Source of the DNA: Acanthosepion pharaonis
Lineage: Eukaryota; Mollusca; Cephalopoda; Sepiida; Sepiidae
Length of the DNA stretch: 64,000 nt
Reading direction: 5' to 3'
Assembly (NCBI GenBank): GCA_903632075.3
Contig: CAHIKZ030000582.1
Span: 961,001 to 1,025,000, forward strand
Part shown: positions 42,936-56,446 of the stretch, in pieces
How the letters are laid out: each line of letters starts with the position of its first letter
Numbering within the stretch: the first letter of the stretch is position 1
Position numbers and translations under genes: made by a program
Notes under the pieces: model-generated
Told to the model about the DNA's origin: nothing
What the model saw: the letters and a program-made list of their open reading frames with translations, nothing else
Database searches by the model: none

Positions 42936-43284
42936 AATACATACCGCTCGAGTGGTTAAGAATTGCTATGAACAGAATGAAAGTGAGCTAGAACACCTGG
43001 AGTGGCCTCCCCAATCTCAAGATATCAATATTATTGAACATTTGTCGTGCATTTTGGAGAAACATGTTAGGAGACGCTATCCCCCACCGTCGTGTCGTAA
43101 AAAGCTGGAGAAGGTTTTAATGGAAGAATGACTGAAAATTCCTCTGGATGAAGTCAGGAAGCTGTATGATTCCATTCCTAGACGTATTAAAGTTGTCTGT
43201 GAGGCTACAGGAGGACCAACTCCATATTAAATAAATTTTCTTTGAATTTAACAAGTGTTCCAATTATTTTCTCCAACCCCTGTA

Positions 43285-44149
43285 TATGGACGAGTTCAAG
43301 CTTCTTCTAGGGAAAAATACAATGAAATCGCTCTCGTGAGATAAATGTGGTTTTAGCTGCTTCTCCTGAACATGTCTCCTCTGGCTTGTATAAATAGAAA
43401 CGCCTTCATCTACCAATAGAATACCCAGTAATATTTTCGTGCATAATTTCTAAGTTTGTAAGTCATCGAATGGATTGGCATCATAAAAGTAAGCATCCAT
43501 ATAATCAGGTTGCCGCCGGAAGATTCACCCCTATTAAATGCAAAATGGATGGCAAGTCACTTGCAAGTCCTATGGCCCATTTCAAACGCCATCAATAACA
43601 TAGAAGCTATCCCGAAAATGTTCGTTTGGGTGTTATGGATCTTATATATGTCGGTTAAGAGTCGACTTCAACCAACATGTGTACACATAGATAACTTATG
43701 TCAAACATGGAGGAGGACTGTTCAAAACGAACACTGCAAGTGGTCAAGCACACAGAACAGTCATTAGGAGTTCTATACGAAAGTAAATTATGTAGACTAA
43801 ACAAGAAACGTAACATGACTCTTATCGTGTCACCATAGAACAGATTGTGAAGCAGTAAATTCGGTAAGTAATAACCAAATGTTGCAGATGGTGAAAGTGA
43901 ATAGATGAATTTACAGGCTCATCCGGAATTGGTTTTATCAAGGATATTTCAACACTGGAAGCCATAGAAACCACATATTACTAACGCCATATAAGGACAA
44001 TGAAAATCTACAGTCACATAATACGTATGTTTTATCTAAGAAGGGCGTTATATTATTTTTTGACTTAAATAGGATCAGAGGGATTGCTATTATTTATACT
44101 TTAACCACTGAGAGCCATGCAATTACATCTCCTTTCCTCTTTACACACA
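43285..44149. other. Unassigned DNA
   Basis: An 85-codon plus frame (43510-43767) has no recognisable domain. Nothing else is supported. Confidence 0.4.
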
Positions 44150-44150
44150 A

Positions 44151-44211
<61 letters not shown>
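44150..44211. repeat. (CA)n(TA)n array
   Basis: CA then TA units, ending directly at the tail of the SINE that follows. Confidence 0.95.
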
Positions 44212-44216
<5 letters not shown>

Positions 44217-44348
44217 CAATTTTCCAAGCGTAGCTTAGATGTGGCACAAGACCGAAAAGTATGGGACATCCAGTGAGGATCGAACTCACTACTCAGAAGT
44301 AAATGTTCTAGCAAGACAAGCTTGCTAACCATTACACCGCCTCGAGTG
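44212..44348 (-). mobile_element. tRNA-headed SINE family C, best copy
   Basis: The minus strand starts at cactcgaggcggtgtaatgg (44348), giving the A-box region tggttagcaag, then the B box gtgagttcgatcctcac (44290-44274), then the body ending near aagctacgcttggaaaattg. The copy is boxed between two CA/TA arrays (44150-44211 and 44349-44455), as if it had inserted into or seeded a microsatellite. Confidence 0.82.
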
Positions 44349-44378
44349 GCCCACATACACACACACACGGACGCGCGA

Positions 44379-44455
<77 letters not shown>
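44349..44455. repeat. (CA)n(TA)n array, right side of SINE
   Basis: CA-rich with cg interruptions, then TA arrays to 44455. Confidence 0.94.
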
Positions 44456-44700
44456 ATTTTTAAACTCCTGTTATGTAGATACCCATAACTGATTAGATGC
44501 TACAATTATTTATTAAACAGTATATTTATTTATTTCCGTCGAGCGAGCTGAATATTCGAGGAATCTTATTAAAGAAAAGCATACCCCTTCTGGCAGGGTG
44601 AAATCGTCGTTACATCAGGCGTATCTTAACAGAGACGGACTCAGATCTGCCTTGCCAATCAAGCAAAGTTTGAAATGGTCCTTTAAGCGAAATCCTTTCC
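44456..44700 (-). mobile_element. SINE family D, copy 2
   Basis: The plus-strand order ataactgattagatgctaca, tatttatttatttccgtcga, aatcttattaaagaaaag, cttctggcagggtgaaatcg parallels the copies at 44765-44925 and 58370-58545. The head with its B box is diverged. Confidence 0.55.
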
Positions 44701-44764
44701 TTATATAATTCTTCGAAAAAATTTTATCTACTCAATTTCGTATCCAAATGTAAACAAAGTAATT

Positions 44765-44925
44765 TTCTAAAATAATGGATTTTCATACTCATAATTAATT
44801 AGACGCTCCATTTATTCGTTAAACATTATATGTATTTATTTTCATACACTGGCCTTAATATTCCTGAAATCTTATTACAGAAAATATACGCTCCCTGAAT
44901 TCAACAGACCGTCGAGAATTACCTA
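44765..44925 (-). mobile_element. SINE family D, copy 3
   Basis: Repeats the same order about 310 bp after copy 2: taattaattagacgctccat, tgtatttattttcatacact, aatcttattacagaaaat. Two closely spaced copies in one orientation suggest a local duplication. Confidence 0.55.
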
Positions 44926-44951
44926 TTAAAGCTGTCGGATTCATAAATAAA

Positions 44952-45065
<114 letters not shown>

Positions 45066-45164
45066 TTGTGTGTATTTTTGTGTGTGTGCGCAGGTGGTGT
45101 ATTGGATTGCAGTTACAAATGCATTCGAAATCCTTACATTCAATTATGTGGGTAAAGTATGAAT

Positions 45165-45650
45165 AAAACGAGGCACGTTAGAGTAATGGTTAGAGGCTCG
45201 GATTGAGGGATTGGAGAGCCGAGTTCAAATTCCAGTCGGATCCATTACATTAATTTACGTGCTTATACCATTATCCTCTTCTTCTCCCCCTCACCCAGCC
45301 ACGGGTAAATAACATGACAGACTTGGTGAAGGAAGAACTCTGAATTCAAAACCTGTAGAGGTTTGGTATCCGTCAGGACATTTCTACTGAGGCTGCAGTA
45401 TAAATGTTATCCTATGATCCTACGGGAAAAATGAACCCATCGTAGCTATGAGTTATATAACAGAATGGTAAGACAGAATGGGCTCCTTATAGTCCCCTTT
45501 TGGGCTCCAATTCTGAATTCAACAAGTAAGGAAGCTCGTTTGAACATCATGTGGCAACGTTCGATTCACTGTATTCAGTTCTTTTCTTTCGAAAAGTTTT
45601 GTTGGGTGTGTGTAATCTCTCACCACTAAAAATCAAATCATATGTGTGAG
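45165..45650 (+). mobile_element. tRNA-headed SINE family B, plus-strand copy
   Basis: The head gaggcacgttagagtaatgg is followed by the B box gagttcaaattcc at 45221-45233. The shared core is catccccc-free here but clear as cctcttcttctccccctcac and cagccacgggtaaata. The 3' body contains gaactctgaattcaaaacct and ctcaccactaaaaatcaaat near 45621-45640, matching the complement of 12880-13020. The right end is near 45650. Confidence 0.8.
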
Positions 45651-45717
45651 TCGTCTGGTTGTTCCTTTCTACGAACACAGAAGCCAGACATTCAGACTTC
45701 CAGAACGACGTGAGATG

Positions 45718-45747
45718 TCATCATCATCATCATCATCATCATCATCA
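45718..45747 (+). repeat. (ATC)n microsatellite
   Basis: Ten cat/atc units. Confidence 0.95.
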
Positions 45748-48700
45748 ATTTCCAGGGATTTGTGCGAAGTAAAGAAGGCATTGTTATTTTAGTTTCGTTT
45801 TGGGCTTGCCGGAAGCACGTATCCTCTTTTCTTGCCAAAATATCACTGTTCCAACAGAGGTCTGTCATGGTCTTGTAATTTTCATTTTATATCAAATATT
45901 TACTTATTTTCTTAGGAAGGCGTTTTTGGTCTTTCACGTCCGATTAATACTGCCAAAATAGTGATAGCTCATGAAACCATTCTCTGTTTGTTTTGCGAAT
46001 GAATATATATATAACTATATATTATATACCGCCAACAAAATTATACGACTAAGTGTTAAAGTTGCTTACCAAAAACATCAGCGGGGAAACAACCGGTTAT
46101 CAGATAAGGCCTCCTCCGGTGCGTGTCATAAGTCGAATCAATATAAAGATGATGCATATTACTGAATGTATTTTCAACATGTAATTATTTTTTTCCTTTG
46201 CTATCTTTCTAAGTATTTGTGATACTTGTTCTTTCTGGTATTCACTCAAATGTATCAAGTAGATTAGTCGTTATTTTGGGCTGCGTCTTTTGATTTTATT
46301 CTCGCCCTGTGAGGGTTAAATTCTTCAAGCGTTCTTTTTTCATAACGAATGTAGATTATTCGATGTCGGTTTACTTGTGCATATATTAGTTTCACCGGAA
46401 CCCAGGAAAATCTCCCTAAAATAATAATAATAATAATAATAATAAAAATCTTTAACAAAAATCATCTTTGCTTTTAATATATCCAAATTTGTATAAACGA
46501 AAAATTGCTGCTGGGATATACCCAAATATATATGTATCTGTATTTATGTGTCTGTCTCTCTTTTCTAAGTATGTGTATTTCTACAATATTTAAGTGCATG
46601 TTTAGTGTTCATTTTTTTCTGTATTATTGTTCAAGCATGTGTGTTTGCGTTTATTAACAGATTCCTACGTGAATGTCTGAGCGAAATTATTGCCATCTTG
46701 TAAAAAAAGGTTTAATTGTTTTCTTCCCCACATATTTCCATAAAATGTGCATCTTTGTAACTCTCTATCTTGAATGAACGGGTGTTGTACGAGGTGAAAA
46801 TCATTATAAAAAATAATGCTCAAAATTGGTGAGTATTTTTTTTCTTAGGAGGGAACATGAATTTTGAAGTATGTACGTGATTTTAGAAGCTTGCACAAAT
46901 GTATGCATTTCTCGGCTTTTTTGAGGTTTTGCACTTTTCGTGTGTTCTTTCTCTATTGTTTTGCATGGACATTTAGATGTGCACTCGCGTATGTTTATAT
47001 TTACGTGTCTATGTATGTGTGTGTGTGGTGTGCACGTGGGCGCTAGCATGTATGTGCGTATATTTGCGCTTAGGCAAGGGTATATTTATCCTTTATCAGA
47101 AAGGGAAGCGATTAACATAAAATAATGTGATATATTTTTCTGAAGATATATTTCCCATTGTCTAGTTGAATAAAAATAAAGCACGCTTCGCTGAGCGATA
47201 GGACATGCGACATCGAGTTAAGAAGACTTTTTAAAATGAATCTCATCACCGTTCGTATTGAAAATGTTTTAGAAGTAAACAAGTGAACATTTTTTATTTT
47301 TTATTTTACTTTTCTAGTCAGACCAGCAACCGACAGTGGTTTAATAAAATATTATTATACCACCAATTATCTTATTATAAATATCAAACCATATGATAAT
47401 TAACAATGTGTAGTTATATATTTCCGGTGTATTCATTTATATATTTTCTGTCGATTTGTAGTGCGAAGGGGGGTAGTGAGAATGCAGTGAGAATATTGCG
47501 GTCATCAACTTAAGTTACTAAAAACATGAGTGATTAATTCTCTTTGTCGTTTTAATAATCTATGCAAATATAATATTTATCTGCATTTAAATAAAATTAG
47601 TTAGGGCTAAGTTAATTAATCTGTTTTTTTTTTTTACTCTTACGATTGTAGCCGTAGATTGAGTGGCTATCGTTAAATATAAATAAATAAATTTCAGAAT
47701 TGCCCAACAGTGTCGACAAATATAAACAATTACAAGAAAAAGAAAAGATAAGGATACGACTAATACAAAGCAAGCAAGTAAACAATATATGCAAGACAAA
47801 TTATCAGTAATATGGCAAAACCACAGTATTATTGCAAAAAATTAACAAACTAAGAATAGAGATTAACACACAAGAGCATATTCGGATAAGCAAACGTAGC
47901 GTTCTGACGTCAAGACAAGACAAGCCGGGATTGAGTAATATGAATCCAAGAACAGGTCTGTTTTCTTGCTAGGAAGTAATCCTAGCATGGATGTGTATGT
48001 TTTTGCGTATAAATTGCAGAGGGGAAATTATTTTGCAATCATTTCTACTGTAGATTAAAACCAAGAGCAGTCTTATTTATTCAAGTCTTTTATTTGAGGC
48101 ACTTCATTAAATGAACGTCTTGCGTCATCATGGCCTTGATAATATACCCTGAAAGATCACATTGTATATTGATCTTGTAACGATTATTTTGAATCATAAA
48201 CAATATCTATTTGAGTTTATACACAAGCAGCATTGTTCTGTTCTCTAAGTGCTCGTGGAATCCAAAACGCATAGCTTGCTGACTTTCTCTATCTTTTCTG
48301 TGTGTCAGTATGCCTTTGCTAATTCCCGACTATTTATGTCTAGGACGGCTTTCCAATAATGATATCAGAAGTCCGATAAATGCTCCTAGCTGGGATGTTT
48401 CTCTATGACGAAAATTTGCAAAACAATTTCATACATGCCGGTTAGATATTGGCAATAAACAGGATATATTTTTCTAGATAGCTGCATAGTGTTGTTCCCA
48501 TGCTTGAACTCCCATAACATTATGTGACGTAAATTCAATTTCACTCCGTCTATTAATTGGTGTTAGAGATTTAGATTTTAATCCACGGTGTACACTGCTA
48601 GTAAATTAGGTTAGAATATTTCATATTTATTCTGCCCCGTATGTATTCATCATTACAAGTTGTTCCGAAAGTATTTCTCTGAATCAAATATCATGAGAGA

Positions 48701-49572
48701 ATTTCTCTCATCGGTTGGTTAATATCAACTTTATAGGAAAAACAGTATTTTTATAGCAGTTAAGGAAATTGAACATAGAATAGGCTGCAAAAATCGGTAA
48801 ACTGCTAATAATCAAAAAAATATTATCCTGGGATTTGGGATTGGGACTGTGATTAAGAAAAAGATAGTTAATCAAAATCAAAATTTATTTATCTAGTTTT
48901 ATCTGGCATGTCCTGCTTTCTTTCCTCAAACGTCACACACTTCTGTGACTTGGGATTGTAGGAGTAGGAAGATAGGTTTCCTGTGGCTTAGCGGAAACTA
49001 GTGAAACCATAGTAACCTGAGCATGGTACCTAGCTGTGCTAATTGGGTCATTCCAGATTCTCGATAAAACCTGAATTTCGACTCGTGTATTTAAAGAATA
49101 GCCTCATCAGATAGAAATTTTAATGTGGATGCCAACGATGCCTGCAAAAATTTGTTCAGAAATATCTATTCTGTTAGCTGTATACAACCGCTTTCACAGG
49201 TTAAAAGTTAAAAATATCATCGACTGTGTAAATCCTGTTTGTCTTGGTGAAGATTACACTTCTTTGAATCTTGTAGATTGGCGCTAAATAGTCACAAGCA
49301 AGGAACTGTAACAAATGGCAGAAACATCACTTGGGGACTTTCAACAGCCGTAACAGCTAAAATGAATATCGCATGTAACTTTAAGAGAAAATAATGACAT
49401 AATCAAGGTTTTGACGCTCTACATAAACTCAAATAAAAGGCTAGTAAGAACTCCCTCCATCTAATTTCCTGAAATATTTCTTTAAGAGAAAGATTTGATA
49501 TATTTCAGCCAACAAGATTATTGCCTGCTTGGTTAATGAGTCCTGAATGCTTCCTTATAAGGAAACGACTGA

Positions 49573-49574
<2 letters not shown>
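45748..49574. other. Anonymous AT-rich DNA, the largest featureless interval
   Basis: Nearly 4 kb with only short open frames (60-81 codons), an (AAT)n run at 46423-46444 and scattered T runs. I found no LINE, transposase or SINE motif here. Because it has fewer recognisable repeats than its surroundings, it is the best place to look for unique or regulatory DNA. Confidence 0.5.

Positions 49575-49620
<46 letters not shown>
49575..49620 (+). repeat. (TTA)n microsatellite
   Basis: About fifteen tta units. Confidence 0.96.
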
Positions 49621-51007
<1,387 letters not shown>

Positions 51008-51181
51008 AAAGATCAGTAAGATATATAATCCGGTGTTCTTATAGGCTCCAAAAAAATTGAGGATGAAATGGAATTAATGTCTTAAATTTAATTACAAAAT
51101 TAAATTCGAAGCTTTTAGCTTTCATTTTGATACATGGTTAGAACTGTAGCGAAAACCATATTTTAAATCAGTTAATTTATA

Positions 51182-51183
<2 letters not shown>

Positions 51184-51242
<59 letters not shown>
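51184..51242. repeat. (AT)n microsatellite
   Basis: Pure AT array. Confidence 0.97.
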
Positions 51243-51246
<4 letters not shown>

Positions 51247-51439
51247 AATCTCAAGGTGTTTTTACCAAATAATAATAATAATGCGCAAAAATTCTTTGCA
51301 AAAGAGAAGGCTTTATCAGACAAGCATTTCTTATCAGTATAGTGCTACATATAAAGAGATAAGCGCTATGATAGCAACAACAAATAAAATTAAATTACCT
51401 TTCATAATCTGTCCCTCCATTTACGCGGGATATTTCTAA

Positions 51440-51473
51440 TCCATCTATCTATCTATCTATCTGTATCTATATC

Positions 51474-51538
<65 letters not shown>
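51440..51538. repeat. (ATCT)n(AT)n array, second
   Basis: A few atct units, a short spacer, and a long AT array ending at the left edge of the Helitron-like repeat. Confidence 0.96.
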
Positions 51539-51540
<2 letters not shown>

Positions 51541-51543
<3 letters not shown>

Positions 51544-51546
51544 CCC

Positions 51547-51607
<61 letters not shown>

Positions 51608-51813
51608 ATATATTGGATCGGATTTCTACATTTTCAACTGATTTCAAAAAAACTTACAGGACTACGTAAAATTACCTTTGCGGTGGTTCTGACAGCGCCA
51701 AAATTGAAAAACACAATTGTTTTTGTACGAAATCAATTTGAAAACACGATTAAGAGGCATCGCAAGAATGAAAGGGGACAACTCATATCGAGTTATACTT
51801 ATTATAAAAAACC

Positions 51814-51863
<50 letters not shown>

Positions 51864-52236
51864 CGTTTATTTATGGGATCGGATTTTCTACATTTTTCAA
51901 CCGATTTCAACAAAACTTCACTTTTTTTTTGGAGGTAGTGTTTCTTATTGTCTTGTTACACTTTTTTTTCTTTATTTTTACATCCAGAATGCTTTAAAAA
52001 TTCCATTTACAAGACAATTGTTTATAATAAAATTCTATTCAATCTGTAGACTCATAACGATTGAAAACAATGTTTTTGTTTGACTTTGGGTTTGAGCAAT
52101 TCGTAAAAAAAAACAAAAAAACTATTAAACCTTAAACAATAATCTTTGTCAATTTTATTTTTCAGTCTTTATGATGGTCAATATTTGATCTATCTCTTAC
52201 TGTTACATCCCTGGGCAACGCTGGGCTCTACTGTTA

Positions 52237-52238
<2 letters not shown>
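51541..52238 (+). mobile_element. Helitron-like non-autonomous repeat with two (GT)n blocks
   Basis: Two related blocks, each (GT)n followed by ggatcggatt-ctacattt and aac-gatttcaa-aaaact: (GT)n at 51550-51606 and at 51817-51862. The right end ccctgggcaacgctgggctc (52209-52228), followed by tactgttagt, matches in style the 3' hairpin and CTAGT end of Helitron/Helentron repeats; the usual stem CCCGG/CCGGG has become CCCTG/CTGGG through C-to-T changes. No replication or helicase domain is present. The 149-codon frame is Cys-Val array translation. Confidence 0.5.

Positions 52239-52302
<64 letters not shown>
52239..52302. repeat. (TA)n microsatellite
   Basis: Pure TA array immediately after the Helitron-like 3' end. 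Confidence 0.97.
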
Positions 52303-52304
<2 letters not shown>

Positions 52305-53049
52305 CATTGTTCGTGGAACAGTTTTACCAACTCACACACATATATGTATATACATGCAAATGGTGAAACATTGGGCCACATAAAGAGAAGTAGGATTGTA
52401 ACGCCTCAATTTTACATGCTCAACCTAGAAGTGTGCGGTGTGTTTTTTGTCTGTGTGTGAAATGAATTATTTTCTTTAAACGTAGTAGTGCATTTACTTT
52501 TAATAGGTTCTTGAATATAGAATAAATAAAAAGTTTGAAAGCAGATCGGGCGATGAAAATTTAATTAAGTCACTAGTTCCGATGCTCAAAATGACTAAAT
52601 TAATAAGGTATGAGCACTAAAAAGTTTGTATTCACTTTTCTCATGACATTGTCTTTTTCCTCGCTATAAAATATATTCGTTCAACATAGTAAGTTTTATT
52701 TTTCTACTTTTGCTTTTTGTTCATTTATCTGTTTTTATTTTTTTATATGCATTTTAAATTATTGTCGGTAACAAATATAAATGACTTAAACAGCATCCGA
52801 GCGTAATATACTTACTTTCATTTGTCTAATGTCTGTATCATTACATTTTGAATAACGACCAACGGACGCTCTCGCTAATGAACGACATTCATACTGAAGC
52901 CAAAAACTGATTTGACTGATTTTTGATTTTTTTTTCTTTTAATGAAAATTACGTGCAGGCAATAAGAAAAAGAAACAAATATAAAAAAGTGAAACAATAT
53001 TAAAATTTTTAAATTGTCATTCAAAACAATTATTATGAAATATCGATTG
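52303..53049. other. Anonymous AT-rich DNA
   Basis: A 62-codon minus frame (52875-53063) without domain; nothing else. Confidence 0.45.
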
Positions 53050-53560
53050 TTAAATAAAAGCATACATTTATTTAGACTTCATCTATGTTTACAACCATTC
53101 CCAGATGATTTTTTTTTTAATTAGTTCACCCCAAGTAAGGCAATAATGCAACTAAGACGCAGAGGTTGAACATTAAAAGGTGAAATTGTTGTTGACAGAA
53201 GCCGACATTAAAGCAGTTACTGTGAAACATCGATTGCTAAATAAAAGCATAAAATTCCTTGGACTTCATCTATGTTTACAGCCAATCTCAGCTGTTCTTT
53301 TTAAAATCGCTTCGCCCCAATTAAGACGCAAATGGGATTACAGGGAGTGAAAGAGTATGAGAAGACATTAGTGAGGATAAGTGAGAAAAGGGACAATAAA
53401 GGAATGGGTTGGGGGAAGACAGAAGATGGCGATTGACATTATATTTAAATCTTTGAAGACTTTTGGTTTGTAAACACCGTTCTGAAGTGGAATCAATGCA
53501 CATCAAATCGGAGGGGAGTTTAACTGGAGAGAAAAGTAACTGTTCATATAGAACTGACAG
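53050..53560 (+). repeat. Dispersed repeat family G, two tandem partial copies
   Basis: ttaaataaaagcatacattt...gacttcatctatgtttaca at 53050-53095 recurs as ctaaataaaagcataaaatt...gacttcatctatgtttaca at 53237-53280. Both are followed by the family start (caaggcaataatgcaacta; caaattaagacgcaaatgg in variant form). The second copy is long and runs to about 53560. Confidence 0.65.
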
Positions 53561-54049
53561 TTGGATATAGGTAGCTCTACAGTAAAACAGTTGTCAATCT
53601 AGTAGCACGCTTAAATATAGATTCATGACATTAAGGAGAACGGCTAGCCAGAAGAATTACTATGAAAATAAATGTAGAAAAGGCAATAGAAATCCACATC
53701 GTGACGGTGAGAAAGCTGCCATGCCAGGATGGCATTACATTCCAGGACATTCTTTGGATTTTGTCAAGAATCTCTAGATATATAGTATCAGCACTTGATA
53801 TGGCAGCAGTATAAAAAAGTATTATTAACATGAGATGATTTTTCACGTTAACATGTTGATTTTGTAGCAGCTTCCGATGTTGAACACATTTATTCATAGA
53901 TTCGTATCCTCTATTAAAAGTTCTTATCTCCTTTATTAAGTCCTTTATAAGTGTCCCATACTCTCGGCGTATTTAAAGTGTTTAGAATGTATCAAATCTT
54001 CGTTCTGAATGTTTATTATGAATTCAGGTAGGTGACATCACAATTCTTA
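53561..54049. other. Unassigned DNA
   Basis: An 88-codon minus frame (53631-53897) has no recognisable domain. Confidence 0.4.
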
Positions 54050-54840
54050 TAATACTTCCTATTTCTATGTCTTCTGTCCATTCAGGGCGTTGGTGATCAT
54101 GTCCCTCCACAATTGACAGTCCTTTGTAGCTCTTAATAAAATGTTCTCTTTTTTTCTTTATTAAACCCTGTTCTACCTTCAAGCTTGGTGGATAGGTCAT
54201 TTTTTTCCTCTAGTCTTATTGCCTTCAATTTATCCTGTGTGTATCAGATTTCTCAAGCCAACTTTCCTCATTATGTATCCAAGAAATTTCAACTTTCTGG
54301 TCTTAAAGATGAGTTTCTATTTTTTGTTTCTATTTTCTCTAAAACTTCGTCGTTGCCCAATTGTTCGGCCAACTGTATTCTCAGCATCCTTCTGTAGAAC
54401 CGCATTTCTGTTGCTTCAAGTTTTTTCTTCGTTTTGAGGAGATTGTCCCGCATTCAATGCCATGTAGGTTGATCGATATTATATAACAGTTGCGTAGACT
54501 TTTCTTTCTTTTTTTCTAATTAAATTTTCCTGTTTCTTAATATGGTGTTTAGATTTTGGAAGGCATCTTTTGCTATCGGAGTGCACCACTGGATTTCAGT
54601 ATTGCACTTTTCGTCCTCATTCCCAGATATTAAAATTGTTAGACTCGATTGATTTCTGCATATCCAACTTGTAATTTAAATGAATGAGTCATTATTTTGC
54701 TAAGAATCATGTATTCTCTATTCTTGCAGTATATGTTTAGTCATTCCATCGAGGTTTCATTCAGTATATCTGTAGGAGTTCTTGTAGTTTTCTTTCTCTG
54801 TCTGGTATTATCACTGTCTCATCTGTATATCTAACATTGT
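54050..54840 (-). pseudogene. LINE ORF2 3' half, minus strand
   Basis: On the minus strand, from 54840: a palm-like NVRYTDETVI (the family motif is YxDD, here with Glu in place of the second Asp), then RERKLQELLQ. Further down are RKER-type fragments, LEATEMRFYRRMLRI near 54420-54376, and TKDCQLWRDMITNAL near the end at about 54070. The order is that of the LINE at 18570. Stops and frameshifts occur throughout. Confidence 0.8.
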
Positions 54841-55789
54841 TAAGAATTTGACCGTTGTACTAACATATATAACCGCTTATCTATTCTCGATTATTCATTT
54901 CTGTTGCCAAATCATATCAGACGAAAATCCGAATTATCTAATAAAAGAAAAAAATAAAGATTTCCGATGCCTAAATAGTTTCAAATATCTTCCAAAAGAA
55001 GTAGAGATGAATGACATTGGCATGGCTTTTACAGCTAAAAGCAATATAAGTTCGAAAATTACATGAAAGCTTTTTGCAACTACAATACAAGATTCCAAAC
55101 AAATTTACGATAGCCATTGGCTATAATAGGTTTTCTCGTTTTATCTTACAAGACACATATATTATGACAATCTTCCTTCCAGATCTGGTATCAATTTACA
55201 TATAGATTACATACAAAATACGCAAACACACAGATGTACACAAACATATAATCATATGAAGTGAGAAGGAATTTCTTTAAGGACTATAGAAAAGGACGGA
55301 AGAGGAAGGAATATCACGCGTAAAGGACTTTGAATGGTATTCATAATATAAAGTTAAATGTTATGTCTTCAGACGTCGATGCGTTTGCATTGACATTTCT
55401 CTCCGTTAATCATTACATCAGTAACTATAATTATTCTTATTAATGTTTGTATTGATTAATTGGTTTTCAATATATATTCTCCATTTGATATATTCTATTA
55501 ATTTGTTTATATAAATGTGAGAATAACATTTCATTTCGTATTTCTCTTGACATGTAATGAATAAATAACAAAATATTTTTTTTAAATTTATCCATATGCT
55601 AATTTCTATTCCAATATTGATTAACCACCTGAGATATGTTTGTTTTTCACTTATTTTTGAGCTTTTTATGGAGTTTAATATTAATTGATAAAAACAATTA
55701 ACACTAATATATAATGTGCAATGGATACATTGTCTAAATTACAAAAAAAAAAAAAAATGAAAATAACACTGACATCACATTTATAATTA
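54841..55789. other. Anonymous AT-rich DNA
   Basis: No supported gene; an A run at 55742-55757. Confidence 0.45.
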
Positions 55790-56060
55790 CCATAATTACA
55801 CAAAAGTATCTTGAGTTACTAAATGGTACTGTTATTCAATAAAATCGCCATTGGCTTCAACTACATCCTCTAGACAAATTCAGAATATACTGATACCTTT
55901 TTGAACGGTCTCCTTGTAGGTCGGTGAATAATGCCATAATCCTTGTCTTCAGTTCATCTCGGGGGTTTCAAGGAGTTTGTTAGAATCTCTCCCAAATTCC
56001 TGGTAAAGGTATTGCATCATAGTGGTCTTTTTCTCGGAGATTGTACTAAATTGTCCCTAC
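55790..56060 (-). pseudogene. Possible transposase C-terminal fragment
   Basis: The minus-strand translation gives PRDELKTRIMALFTDL followed by a block resembling RFRSxLEDVVEANG, in the style of the last segment of some Tc1/mariner-superfamily transposases. No catalytic residues and no inverted ends were found. Confidence 0.3.
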
Positions 56061-56319
56061 TATACTGTGTATTCAACACAATCAAAAACAATCAACGCGC
56101 ATGTGGGGAACTAAAAATATAAACTTTATACATTGCACCCGTATATATGTAGAACAGCGCATTGTGGCTGTGTGTGTAAATCTACAGTATTGTTTTTACG
56201 AACGTAAACAAATGCTAAGGTACTGGTGTTATTGGAACAGTTCTTGGCGTTATAGAACAGAGCTATAACGTATATATATTAATAAAAACACATATTATCA
56301 TGTACTATTTTCACTACTT

Positions 56320-56375
56320 GGAGTTTCATGGCAATCACATTTAGCACCTGAAGATTGCATTTCGCATGAAACTCC
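56320..56375. repeat. Two-part hairpin
   Basis: ggagtttcatg (56320-56330) pairs with catgaaactcc (56365-56375), and inside it gcaatc (56331-56336) pairs with gattgc (56353-56358). ctgaaga and gaaac occur here as well, echoing the tails of other retroposons in the window. Confidence 0.65.
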
Positions 56376-56398
56376 GCGAACTGCAAATGTATAATTAT

Positions 56399-56400
56399 TA

Positions 56401-56444
<44 letters not shown>
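56399..56444. repeat. (TA)n(GT)n array
   Basis: TA units then GT units. A second short GT run lies at 56629-56640. Confidence 0.95.

Positions 56445-56446
<2 letters not shown>

Larger units (their letters stand above)
39336..43230 (+). pseudogene. Tc1-like transposase pseudogene split by an LTR element
   Basis: Starts at ATG 39336 (MCDPSEFEKEQIFEVRMSG). A helix-turn-helix (TKVVEMFGFSRVTISRTL) follows, then stops, then a better frame at 39575-39814 with KKLKWCRHH and VIFSNKSSF. In the family the catalytic Asp lies in that last motif, but here codon 39776-39778 is aac (Asn). Later come VWAAI and IFQDDRAL, where the coding region is cut at 40034. It resumes at 42941 with a block ending in NIIEHL (Glu codon 43036-43038) and stops at 43228-43230. 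Counting across the insertion, 36 codons lie between the second Asp and the Glu, so the spacing is DD36E instead of the classical DD34E. Confidence 0.88.
39152..43282 (+). mobile_element. Tc1-like element (DD36E spacing), interrupted
   Basis: Inverted ends: catgggttggacaaaataat at the left and the complement of attattttctccaacccctg at the right. TA flanks at 39150-39151 and 43283-43284 are the target duplication. Its left flank is a (TA)n array (39114-39150). Removing the LTR element and one copy of its target duplication leaves about 1.2 kb, normal for a Tc1-like element. Confidence 0.9.

Noticed and set aside
44212..44348. Functional tRNA gene
   Set aside because: A- and B-box words are present but no cloverleaf with proper acceptor stem; body and repeats identify a SINE.
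51548..51997. 149-codon plus-strand frame with Cys-Val runs
   Set aside because: It spans two (GT)n arrays inside a Helitron-like repeat; not a protein.
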